A model generated the notes under the pieces. That model did no database searches. It worked only from the letters and a program-made list of their open reading frames with translations, and had not been told where the DNA came from. The position numbers and the translations under genes were made by a program. This document shows, piece by piece, positions 23,970 through 31,095 of a stretch of 34,315 nucleotides of DNA (its first letter is position 1; each line of letters starts with the position of its first letter). This stretch comes from Candidatus Woesearchaeota archaeon (GTDB taxonomy: Archaea > Nanobdellota > Nanobdellia > Woesearchaeales > ARS49), in NCBI GenBank assembly GCA_014729505.1, contig WJJS01000033.1, positions 1 to 34,315 of the forward strand, in the 5' to 3' direction.

Positions 23970-25149
23970 TATCGAGTAAAACGTTGAGCTCAGATTCTAC
24001 ACGAGATTCAAAATCAGATTTATTCATCGCCTCATCTTTTAAAGAACTCAACACTGCAAGAACACTGTGCGTCCGTTTCACCTCTGCATCCTTGCTAAGA
24101 AACTGACCTGCACGCTCTTCAATAAGACGAGATTCAATAGATTCAATACTCTGCGGGATCACTTGAACACGTTCAAAGTCTGCACTGTGCAATTTGTAGG
24201 TGTTCTTCATCACAAAACAATCCACAAAGAGTTGGGAGAGACCAACAAAATCAATATCGGAGGGCTTTCCCTGGGACAAGGTCCCCTCAAAACGAAGCGT
24301 CACGATACTTCCAGGAGTCACTTTTTTTGCATACTCAGTAACTTGCTCTGTTATGGTATCAGGAGTTTTTTGATCACAGTCAACTGCAAAAGAGTACACT
24401 GGAGGCGTATCAAGAACGATCTCTTTGACCTGTCCATTGTCAACGATGCAGCAACTACCCTGCTTGAGTTTTTCAATTTCTGCAAACGAACAAGGAAACG
24501 TCGGACCGGGAAGCACAATACGAGGATGTCCCTCAAGGCTAGCCTGTTGACACACATGAACGTGACCGCCTGCATAATAGTCAAAACCCTTGGGAAGATA
24601 GGAGACACTCATGGCATCCATTACTTCCAAACCCTTTGGCTTTAACTCATGCAAAGCAGCATGCCAGACAAAAATCTTGAAACCCCCAATATTCAAACTT
24701 TCCCGGTGAAGATCCTGATAATAATATTTGTCTAAGCCGCCTCGACGACCAAAAATGCCTGTAATCAAGGCTCCGGTCTTAGGATCTTTTGTAAAGCGCA
24801 ATTTCAGCTTACCCTCAGACTCTTCACCCTTTGCTACGTTTACAAAAAGATCAGCACTCTCCAGGACATCAATCATGGACTTGCCGCTAGGACTAAAATC
24901 ATGACTTCCAGGAATACCATAAACGGGAATACCAGCGTCCTTTAAGCGCTTAAGCTGTGTTACCGCAAGACGAATACTCTCAATACTTGGAAGCGCTGAA
25001 TTAAACAAGTCGCCAGCGATAATGACAAAATCAACATTTTCTTGAAGAGCATGGTCAACACTCAACACAAAACCTTTTGCATTTGCTCTGCGCATGACAG
25101 GTTCTCGCCAACAACCCAAATGACAATCAGCAATATGGGCAAACTTCAC
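23959..25149 (-). CDS. mre11: DNA double-strand break repair nuclease Mre11
   Basis: 396 residues. Phosphodiesterase motifs are in order: ADCHLG (D8, H10), GDLFNS (D47), GSHDF (H83) and GGHVHV. The usual GNHD motif reads GSHD, Ser in place of the Asn ligand; I recall this variant in other archaeal Mre11 proteins but cannot confirm how common it is. Mre11 with Rad50 processes DNA ends; in archaea HerA and NurA complete the resection set. It overlaps herA by ATGA, with herA first. Rad50 and NurA genes are not in this window. The last 11 nt overlap asnS. Confidence 0.92.
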   Translation of the reverse strand: MKFAHIADCHLGCWREPVMRRANAKGFVLSVDHALQENVDFVIIAGDLFNSALPSIESIRLAVTQLKRLKDAGIPVYGIPGSHDFSPSGKSMIDVLESADLFVNVAKGEESEGKLKLRFTKDPKTGALITGIFGRRGGLDKYYYQDLHRESLNIGGFKIFVWHAALHELKPKGLEVMDAMSVSYLPKGFDYYAGGHVHVCQQASLEGHPRIVLPGPTFPCSFAEIEKLKQGSCCIVDNGQVKEIVLDTPPVYSFAVDCDQKTPDTITEQVTEYAKKVTPGSIVTLRFEGTLSQGKPSDIDFVGLSQLFVDCFVMKNTYKLHSADFERVQVIPQSIESIESRLIEERAGQFLSKDAEVKRTHSVLAVLSSLKDEAMNKSDFESRVESELNVLLDITE

Positions 25150-26657
25150 GAAAAATCACCAAAATACCTTTTACCCTGCACCTCAGGCAACAATTTTTTG
25201 TCAAACATAGGAATCATAATGGGAGCTGCAAAACTCAAAAAATTCGACGAGACGATGGCTTCGCCGCGATCAAGAGAGGCAATCATGCGACTCGCATCAC
25301 TCAAGTCTTGAGCAGCACTCTCGATTATTGCCTGACGTTCATTGCGCAGTTCAATTCCAAGAATAATCTTTGTATTTAGATTAGCAAGAACCGCACGAGG
25401 AATCAAGCTAGGAAGTTGAGTAATAGCCACAAGGCCCACCTTAAACTTACGGCCTTCACGAGCAATCGTAGAAAAAATATTGGGACCTTTCTCAAGCACC
25501 TCCTTTCCTAGCACGCGAGGAGCTTCCTCAAGGACAATGCTGACTACCGGGTGGTCTTGCAAGTCCTTTGACGAACAACGTTTATACTTTGCAAGAATTG
25601 CCCGCGCAAACAAACTGGCAATCAACACCTCCACAGCTCCGCTAAACGAAGAAGTATCAATAATAACAGTCATACCAGAAGTGACCTGTCGCACGACATC
25701 ACTAATCGTGTTTTGACCAAGAACAGGGTCAAAAGCACCCCTGCTGCGAATAGAGGAGCCATCAAAATCAAGAGAAAGAATAGACAAGAGTCGACGCTTT
25801 ACAACAGCAAGTGTTGCTTCATTAAAGCGCGCATGCTCAAGAGGAGTCTCACGCACCACCTCGAGAATCCACTGCTGACCAAAGGCCTGCTCGTACGCGC
25901 GAAGCGCATCGCGTTGAGCATCACTCCAATCAAAAACAGCAAGAAGATCAGCAGAACGAATTGCATGAAGATTGATCTTTAATGTATGGGCGCCAACAGG
26001 AGGCGTAGAACTATAGTATGCAACGCCGTGGGGGTGATCCTTTAAACCAAAGCCAGATCTGCCGTAATACTCGTCGTGCGGATCAAGTACGAGCATACCG
26101 CAATAAGCAGCACTGGACGCGTGCCACAATAAGTTGCTCATTAACACACTTTTACCTCTGCCCGTTGTTCCAGCAATGAGGACGTGATGGGAAAGTGCCA
26201 GAGACCCGTTGATGTGAACTGGAACATCAAGTTTCTTCGTACCACTGCGAAGTTGACCAAGCAAAAGAGCATTTCCATCAGTGCTCGAGAGAAATCTGAC
26301 ATCATCAGCAGTCACTTGAGAAATTGGAGAAAAGAAACGGGGCAAAGTCTTAGGAGACCTGGCACGACCATCCTTAACAGCAAGAAGAGACTTCAGTCGA
26401 GCAAGCACATACGTTCGAGACGAAGGATCAATCAATTCCGTATCCACGCCCTCCTCAAGTCGCAAACCAGAGATGAGTTCAAGATTCTGCTGGCCAAGTT
26501 GGGAGCCATACAACAAATCAAAGACCTGCAAAAGAATAGTCTCCTCATCCTCGCTCTTAGCGACGAGCAACTCACCCAATTCGAAACATTCCCCGTGCTT
26601 TTGTCTGGCACACAAACTACCAAATTCTCCAGAGACAAGCACGCCTTTTTCCCCCAT
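25146..26657 (-). CDS. herA: HerA bipolar DNA helicase
   Basis: 503 residues. The N-terminal HAS-barrel region (about 1-110) is followed by a FtsK/HerA-type ATPase with Walker A GTTGRGKS (163-170), [10 protein letters not shown], Walker [13 protein letters not shown] and the sensor-like [18 protein letters not shown]. HerA forms a hexamer that, with NurA, unwinds and degrades DNA ends exposed by Mre11-Rad50. It leads the herA-mre11 pair with a leaderless promoter at 26680-26687. The start at 26657 fits the promoter exactly. Confidence 0.93.
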   Translation of the reverse strand: MGEKGVLVSGEFGSLCARQKHGECFELGELLVAKSEDEETILLQVFDLLYGSQLGQQNLELISGLRLEEGVDTELIDPSSRTYVLARLKSLLAVKDGRARSPKTLPRFFSPISQVTADDVRFLSSTDGNALLLGQLRSGTKKLDVPVHINGSLALSHHVLIAGTTGRGKSVLMSNLLWHASSAAYCGMLVLDPHDEYYGRSGFGLKDHPHGVAYYSSTPPVGAHTLKINLHAIRSADLLAVFDWSDAQRDALRAYEQAFGQQWILEVVRETPLEHARFNEATLAVVKRRLLSILSLDFDGSSIRSRGAFDPVLGQNTISDVVRQVTSGMTVIIDTSSFSGAVEVLIASLFARAILAKYKRCSSKDLQDHPVVSIVLEEAPRVLGKEVLEKGPNIFSTIAREGRKFKVGLVAITQLPSLIPRAVLANLNTKIILGIELRNERQAIIESAAQDLSDASRMIASLDRGEAIVSSNFLSFAAPIMIPMFDKKLLPEVQGKRYFGDFS

Positions 26658-26679
26658 GCCTTATCCCAGGAAAGAGGAT

Positions 26680-26687
26680 TTATTTAA
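26680..26687 (-). promoter_or_regulatory. TATA box of herA-mre11
   Basis: TTAAATAA on the minus strand, centred 26.5 nt before the ATG at 26657. Confidence 0.7.
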
Positions 26688-26720
26688 TGATATCGCGCCT
26701 TGCAAGCAACTGTCAGGCAG

Positions 26721-26775
26721 TACTGGTGTCCTGGCAGACCCTGAGTTGATCAGGCACCGCATCTGTCAACCAGTA
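26721..26775. other. Long imperfect hairpin, candidate structured RNA or operator
   Basis: TACTGGT (26721-26727) pairs with ACCAGTA (26769-26775), stacked directly on TGGCAGA (26732-26738) with TCTGTCA (26762-26768, one G-T), leaving a 4-nt bulge. An apical stem CCTGA-GTTGA-TCAGG spans 26740-26754. It lies between the divergent herA and 61-residue genes, outside both predicted leaderless transcripts. Confidence 0.45.
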
Positions 26776-26832
26776 TGATGCGCAAATTTTCACAAAAAAA
26801 ACTGTAGAAGAAAGGATATTGCGCTCGAAACC

Positions 26833-26840
26833 ATTAAATA
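26833..26840 (+). promoter_or_regulatory. TATA box of the 61-residue gene
   Basis: ATTAAATA, centred 26.5 nt before the ATG at 26863. Confidence 0.65.
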
Positions 26841-26862
26841 GGTCCGAGTCCTGCAAGAATCC

Positions 26863-27048
26863 ATGTCAGACAAGAATATTCGACGAGCAATGAAAAAAGC
26901 TCATGACCTTGAAAAACACAAACTACTGGACAAAAAAGAGGTTGTCAGTGTCTACAAAGAAGGCATTTCACTCTCAGAGAAACTCAAGAAGCTCCTGCGT
27001 CCGTCGTGGTTTGTCAAGGATCTCGACAGCAAAAAACGCAAAAAATAA
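26863..27048 (+). CDS. Small basic protein of unknown function
   Basis: 61 residues, strongly basic, with helical character: a first helix IRRAMKKAHDLEKHKLL, a second around VVSVYKEGISLSEKLKKLL, then PSWFVKDLDSKKRKK. The promoter spacing supports a leaderless gene. It stands alone upstream of the Lys-rich protein gene, which has its own promoter starting 7 nt past this stop. The basic ends suggest nucleic-acid or ribosome contact, but nothing specific is recognised. Confidence 0.6.
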   Translation: MSDKNIRRAMKKAHDLEKHKLLDKKEVVSVYKEGISLSEKLKKLLRPSWFVKDLDSKKRKK

Positions 27049-27054
27049 GAAAGG

Positions 27055-27062
27055 TTTAAATA
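27055..27062 (+). promoter_or_regulatory. TATA box of the Lys-rich protein gene
   Basis: TTTAAATA. A 26-nt spacing puts the transcript start near 27085, leaving a leader of about 23 nt that holds a strong Shine-Dalgarno motif. Confidence 0.65.
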
Positions 27063-27089
27063 TTCAAAACGTTTTTTCTCGCCTACCAA

Positions 27090-27097
27090 AAGGAGGT
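27090..27097 (+). promoter_or_regulatory. Strong Shine-Dalgarno motif of the Lys-rich protein gene
   Basis: AAGGAGGT, 10 nt before the ATG at 27108. It is the most complete Shine-Dalgarno match noticed in the window and suggests strong translation. Confidence 0.75.
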
Positions 27098-27107
27098 AAT
27101 TTGTTCC

Positions 27108-27530
27108 ATGGGACAGGTTGTACAAAAAACAGGTATTAAAAAAGAAGATGGGTACCTTTATTTTCTGGACAAAGACGGAGATGTTGCCCGCGTAAAAGCA
27201 GCACGTGGAAAGAAGAAGGGAGGCCGACCACAAAAGGTCTTTAGAGCAAATCTGAAGAAGGAAAAAGGATATCTCTACTACATTGACGGACAAGGCAACA
27301 TCGCTCGAGCAAAGATGGTGCGCGGCAAACGACGAAGCAAAAAGAAATCTACTAAGAAGAAAGCTTCAAAGAAAAAAGCCACCAAGAAGAGATCTGCAAA
27401 GAAGAAATCTACTAAGAAGAAGGCTTCAAAGAAGAAATCTACAAAGAAGAAATCTACAAAGAAGAAGGCTTCAAAGAAGAAATCTACCAAAAAGAAATCA
27501 ACAAAGAAGAAAGCTCGACGTCGTAAATAA
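27108..27530 (+). CDS. Lys-rich chromatin-like protein with duplicated N-terminal repeat
   Basis: 140 residues. Residues 10-35 and 49-74 are a clear internal duplication (KKEDGYLYFLDKDGDVARV against KKEKGYLYYIDGQGNIARA), each ending in a basic R-G-K motif. From residue 81 to 135 the chain is 11 five-residue units of Ser/Ala-Thr/Ser/Ala-Lys-Lys-Lys/Arg, then ARRRK. Such tails recall histone H1-like and bacterial HctB/AlgP-like Lys/Ala repeats that bind DNA or RNA. The strong Shine-Dalgarno site and the oligo-T terminator suggest an abundant monocistronic product. I infer a nucleic-acid-compacting or RNA-binding role; the YLY-D-x-G repeat family is not one I can name. Confidence 0.75.
   Translation: MGQVVQKTGIKKEDGYLYFLDKDGDVARVKAARGKKKGGRPQKVFRANLKKEKGYLYYIDGQGNIARAKMVRGKRRSKKKSTKKKASKKKATKKRSAKKKSTKKKASKKKSTKKKSTKKKASKKKSTKKKSTKKKARRRK
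27348..27512 (+). repeat. 15-nt-period coding tandem repeat (Lys-rich tail)
   Basis: Eleven in-frame 15-nt units encoding [SA][TSA]KKK/R. AAG/AAA alternation and synonymous changes show that copies have diverged a little. Copy number could vary by slippage. Confidence 0.85.
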
Positions 27531-27533
27531 ACA

Positions 27534-27560
27534 TTTTTCCTTTTTTCCTTTCTTTTTCTT
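27534..27560 (+). terminator. Oligo-T terminator after the Lys-rich protein gene
   Basis: Four T-runs of 4-6 separated by CC, C and CT, starting 4 nt after the stop codon. This is a typical archaeal intrinsic terminator. Confidence 0.65.
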
Positions 27561-27580
27561 GTGTTCTTGGCAACAGAAAA

Positions 27581-27588
27581 CTATAAAT
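27581..27588 (+). promoter_or_regulatory. TATA box of the GTPase cluster
   Basis: CTATAAAT. The predicted transcript start near 27611 gives a 19-nt leader containing GAGGGGT (27619-27625), a Shine-Dalgarno-like motif 4 nt before the ATG at 27630. Confidence 0.6.
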
Positions 27589-27629
27589 AGTCAAGGTATT
27601 TATTTGATCGTAACTTAAGAGGGGTTGTT

Positions 27630-28268
27630 ATGATTAGTGTTTTACGACGGATGTTTCGAGGGTTTCTCTCCATATTTCGCTCAAAAAAAGATATAAAATT
27701 AGGACTGTACGGGCCGCCAAACGGTGGCAAGACAACGCTTGCAAATGCCATCTGCAAAGACATACTAGGAGATGATTTTGAACAAGGAATAGTAAGTCGC
27801 ATTGCTCATGAAACAAGAAGCGTAGAAGTCAGAGACAAAATGGAACTCGATGTTGAAGGGCGAACAATCTCATTTAACCTCGTAGACACACCAGGAATCG
27901 CGACAAAAATCGATTATGAAGACTTCCTCAAAGTTGGAATGCAAGAAAAACAAGCAAAAAAACGCGCCAAAGAAGCAACCAAAGGAGTTATCGAATCCAT
28001 CAAATGGTTAGATGACATGGATAGCGTGGTAGTCGTCCTTGATGCCACCAGGGATCCATATAGCCAAGTCAATATCACCATACTAGGAAATCTTGCAGCA
28101 CGAGACATACCAGTACTCATTGCAGCAAACAAAGTAGATTTGAAACGAGCAAATATCAAACGTATCAAAGCAGCATTTCCACAATACCCCGTTGTCGGCA
28201 TCAGTGCCAAATACGGCAATAATCTTGATATCATGTACAAAGAACTCGTCAATCTTGTAGGTAAATAA
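27630..28268 (+). CDS. Era-like small GTPase
   Basis: 212 residues. G1 is GPPNGGKT (28-35), G3 DTPG (86-89), G4 NKVD (167-170) and G5 SAK (192-194). A basic, hydrophobic N-terminal stretch (VLRRMFRGFLSIFRSKK) may bind membrane or RNA. No KH domain follows, unlike bacterial Era. Archaeal GTPases of this kind are found next to DUF2073 and a Zn-ribbon gene, as here; the cellular role is not known to me. It is followed directly by the DUF2073 gene (stop 28268, start 28269). Confidence 0.85.
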   Translation: MISVLRRMFRGFLSIFRSKKDIKLGLYGPPNGGKTTLANAICKDILGDDFEQGIVSRIAHETRSVEVRDKMELDVEGRTISFNLVDTPGIATKIDYEDFLKVGMQEKQAKKRAKEATKGVIESIKWLDDMDSVVVVLDATRDPYSQVNITILGNLAARDIPVLIAANKVDLKRANIKRIKAAFPQYPVVGISAKYGNNLDIMYKELVNLVGK

Positions 28269-28643
28269 ATGGTAACAATACAATTCATGCCCTATACAGA
28301 AATTGAAGATCTTACTAGCGTAGGACGTATACGAAAACTGCTCAACATCGCAAAAGACAACAAAATTGTTCTCCTACAAGGCAGGTTGAAAGCCGAAGAA
28401 GAAGCAGAACTTATTCAAGCAACAATGGAAGAGATCAACAAAGACTTCAAAGGAATAGAATTAGCAGTTATTGAACCAAAAGAAAAAGAAGGAGGTTTTA
28501 AGGGATTCTTCACCAACCTCTTTTTGGGAGATCGTCTGGGCATGACGGTCATAGGTCCTGCAACAGTTGTAAAATCAATAAAACGCAACCCGAATAAGAT
28601 CGAGTTACTAACCAAGGAGATCCGAAAAAGGAAAAAACGCTAA
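28269..28643 (+). CDS. DUF2073 family protein
   Basis: 124 residues. The sequence, including LTSVGRIRKLLNIAKDNKIVLLQGRLKAEEEAELI and GDRLGMTVIGPATVVKSIKRNP, fits the archaeal DUF2073 family, usually located beside an Era-like GTPase. A Gly/Phe-rich hydrophobic loop (GGFKGFFTNLFLG) interrupts a compact alpha/beta core. No catalytic motif is obvious. The gene starts at the nucleotide after the GTPase stop, so the two are co-translated and may act together. Confidence 0.75.
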   Translation: MVTIQFMPYTEIEDLTSVGRIRKLLNIAKDNKIVLLQGRLKAEEEAELIQATMEEINKDFKGIELAVIEPKEKEGGFKGFFTNLFLGDRLGMTVIGPATVVKSIKRNPNKIELLTKEIRKRKKR

Positions 28644-28644
28644 T

Positions 28645-29022
28645 ATGCCTCACCAATGTGTTCGCTGTGGTTCACTCTATGAAGGAGGAAGCGCACAGAT
28701 TCTCAAAGGCTGCACATGCGGCGCAAAACTCTTCTTTTTTATCAAACAAAGCAAACTGGATACACAACAAGCACTGCCAAAACTCAGCAGCAAAGACAAA
28801 GAACAAATAGAAAAAGACGTTCTCGACGTGATTGGCATACCCGATCCTGACAAACCAGTCATTTTGGACCTTGAAAGCATCAATGTATTGCAGCCCGGCA
28901 AATACGAACTCGACCTTGTACGATTGTTCAAAGGCGATCCACTCATCTTCAAAGTGGAAGACGGCAAATACATCATCGACGTAGCAGAGAGCTTTCAAAA
29001 GTTTCGAAAAGACAAGCAATGA
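28645..29022 (+). CDS. Zn-ribbon protein (archaeal DUF2072-like)
   Basis: 125 residues. The N-terminus has four zinc-ligand cysteines, C5-x2-C8 and then C23-x-C25 in LKGCTCGAKLFF. The remainder holds a Lys/Gln linker and a compact domain with VLQPGKYELDLVRLFKGDPLIF and DGKYIIDV, as in the archaeal Zn-ribbon DUF2072 proteins. It lies one base after the DUF2073 stop and overlaps the DHH gene by ATGA. It may bind RNA or the GTPase; the function is unknown. Confidence 0.75.
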   Translation: MPHQCVRCGSLYEGGSAQILKGCTCGAKLFFFIKQSKLDTQQALPKLSSKDKEQIEKDVLDVIGIPDPDKPVILDLESINVLQPGKYELDLVRLFKGDPLIFKVEDGKYIIDVAESFQKFRKDKQ

Positions 29023-30092
29023 TTCAGGAACAGTTTCAGCAATTACTAAGACAATTAACACTCAAAGACCGCATAGGCATACTGCATGATTTTGACCCTG
29101 ACGGTATCTGCTCTGCAGCAGTGATGGCTGATCTCGTCGAACGAGCAAGCAAAGCCAAAGTGGTTGCTCATGACATTCTCGATCGAAAAATCGAATTGAA
29201 AAGATTTACACAATTCATACAAGATCATCAATTAACTCTGCTCATAACAATGGATGTCAGTACAGACATGGCACCAGAGGTTCTCAACGCCCTTAGCATA
29301 CCCGTACTCGTCATTGATCACCACCCACTATATGAAGGTCCATTTCGATCAGATGTGCTCATCATAAAACCACAACTGCTTTTTGAACAAGTAGACGCTG
29401 CAAAATACAGCACGAGTTATCTCGTCAACTATCTTAGTGAAGGACTCGCTGATATCAGCAACGATGACTGGAAAATAGCAACAGGAGTTATTGCCGATAT
29501 CGGTTATGAACTACACAAAGACTATGTGGACCACGTCTTTGCAGCACTCGGTATTGAGGTACAAGCCGATATCTTTGATACGCTACTAGGACAACTCGCA
29601 ATACTCATTAACAACAGCGTGATATACGACATACATAATGCACACGTCGCGTTCACACTGCTTCGACAAGCAAAAAAACCACAAGAACTCTTCACCTCAT
29701 CACTGGCAGCAGATTCTGCAGCAATACAATCAGCAATTGAAACATACGTAGGACAAGTCAAGCAGAAAGCAACCTATTTTGCTGACGTAATCTATTATCA
29801 CATCGATTCCAACTACAACATCAAAAAACCAATATCAACAATACTCAGCCTGGCACACCCGCATAACACTATCATAACGTATAGCACAGTCGGCAACCTG
29901 ATACATGTCAGTGCCCGACGAGGAGATGGCAAAGTACCGTTAGATAAGATTCTTGCACAAGCTATTAAAAATATAGAAGGAGCATTTAGCGGAGGACATC
30001 CCGTCAGTTCAGGAGCTCGCATACCAAAAGACAAATACCATATCTTTGAGAAACGACTGATACACTTGCTAAAAACATATAAAGGGTCCTAA
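29019..30092 (+). CDS. DHH/DHHA1 family phosphoesterase (RecJ-like)
   Basis: 357 residues. Motif I is HDFDPDGICSA (D24, D26, D28), the DHH motif is VIDHHP, and the C-terminal DHHA1 motif is FSGGHPVSSGARI. This combination marks the DHH superfamily, which includes archaeal RecJ-like exonucleases (such as the GINS-associated nuclease), nano-RNases and cyclic dinucleotide phosphodiesterases. Without structure the substrate is open. It is the last gene of the GTPase cluster, and the following GGDEF gene has its promoter inside this gene's 3' end, which makes a cyclic-dinucleotide link tempting but unproven. Confidence 0.85.
   Translation: MIQEQFQQLLRQLTLKDRIGILHDFDPDGICSAAVMADLVERASKAKVVAHDILDRKIELKRFTQFIQDHQLTLLITMDVSTDMAPEVLNALSIPVLVIDHHPLYEGPFRSDVLIIKPQLLFEQVDAAKYSTSYLVNYLSEGLADISNDDWKIATGVIADIGYELHKDYVDHVFAALGIEVQADIFDTLLGQLAILINNSVIYDIHNAHVAFTLLRQAKKPQELFTSSLAADSAAIQSAIETYVGQVKQKATYFADVIYYHIDSNYNIKKPISTILSLAHPHNTIITYSTVGNLIHVSARRGDGKVPLDKILAQAIKNIEGAFSGGHPVSSGARIPKDKYHIFEKRLIHLLKTYKGS
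30076..30083 (+). promoter_or_regulatory. TATA box of the GGDEF gene, inside the DHH gene
   Basis: CATATAAA, centred 26.5 nt before the ATG at 30106. It gives the GGDEF gene an independent start from within the upstream coding region. Confidence 0.6.
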
Positions 30093-30105
30093 GCCACGAG
30101 ACTAC

Positions 30106-31095
30106 ATGAGTGAACGTATACGTGAACTAGAAGTGGTGCTCGAATTTATTGAGAACACGTACGTCTCACAAAGCCTGGTAGAACTCGCACAACGGACAAG
30201 CGATTTTTTTGTCAATCGTTTCAAACTGGGTAATTGTGCAGTCGAACTCTTTGGAGCACATCACCGTTTTATCACAAACAGCAACGTATCAAGAACATAC
30301 CTACTCATCGAAAAACGAGTGCGAAGCATACTTGATAATACACGAACACCACATTTTGTTGCACGAGCCGATGACCCGATCTTTTCAGGACTGGAAGAAC
30401 TAGGCTACGCGTTAAGTGCTTTTCCCATCATGGCAGGAAAAGATCACATCGGCAACCTCTACCTATACGGCAAGACAACAGTCGAACATGACATGCAACT
30501 CATCACCGCCATTCTTATCAAACTAGTCAAAGCAGCAGTACACGTCAAAAATTATTCAGAAGTCAAACACTCTGCAATAAGCGATCCTCTCACAGGATTA
30601 TACAATAAAACGTACTTTTTTGAAACACTAAAACACGATCTTGCACGAGCAATGAAAGAAAAAGAACCAACAAGCATTGTAATTATTGATATTGACAACT
30701 TCAAAAACTTCAACGACACCAGAGGTCATATGGAAGGAGACATCCTCCTCAAGGGTCTTGGCGATGTACTGCGAAACGTAGCTCTTGACAGTCATACCAC
30801 TAGCCGTTTTGGAGGAGAAGAGTTCGTCATACACCTGCCAAACACAAAAACAGGAGAAGCCTACACGTGGGCAGAACGATTACGAAAAGAAGTAGAAACA
30901 CATCTTGAAGCAACAATCAGCATCGGAGTCTGTACCTGTTTGAACAGCAGCGCTTCAGCATCACAAATGATGAAACACGCTGACGAAGCACTGTACAAAT
31001 CAAAAGGAACAGGAAAAAACAAAACCACACACTACCTTGTCATCGACCGTTCACTTGGAGTAATAGATGCAGAAGCGCACCACGTTACCGGCTAA
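30106..31095 (+). CDS. GAF-like sensor plus GGDEF domain (putative diguanylate cyclase)
   Basis: 329 residues. Residues 10-145 look like a GAF-type sensory domain; residues 155-315 are a GGDEF domain with DPLTGLYNKTYF (160-171), DIDNFKNFND (195-204), GHMEGD and the active-site loop SRFGGEEF (233-240). Glu-Glu is an allowed form of the signature, so cyclase activity is expected: two GTP to cyclic di-GMP. The inhibitory I-site RxxD, normally five residues before the loop, is absent (residues 227-230 are LDSH). No membrane helix is seen, so it is cytosolic. The GAF ligand is unknown. It has its own leaderless promoter and overlaps the convergent ychF-like gene by 11 nt. Such enzymes are rare in archaea. 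Confidence 0.9.
   Translation: MSERIRELEVVLEFIENTYVSQSLVELAQRTSDFFVNRFKLGNCAVELFGAHHRFITNSNVSRTYLLIEKRVRSILDNTRTPHFVARADDPIFSGLEELGYALSAFPIMAGKDHIGNLYLYGKTTVEHDMQLITAILIKLVKAAVHVKNYSEVKHSAISDPLTGLYNKTYFFETLKHDLARAMKEKEPTSIVIIDIDNFKNFNDTRGHMEGDILLKGLGDVLRNVALDSHTTSRFGGEEFVIHLPNTKTGEAYTWAERLRKEVETHLEATISIGVCTCLNSSASASQMMKHADEALYKSKGTGKNKTTHYLVIDRSLGVIDAEAHHVTG

Noticed and set aside
27278-27490. Long Phe-rich frame antisense to the Lys-rich repeat
   Set aside because: It is the mirror of AAG/AAA-rich coding sequence, with no start signal.
27348-27512. Resemblance of the 15-nt repeats to a CRISPR array
   Set aside because: Units are contiguous, in frame, and have no unique spacers.
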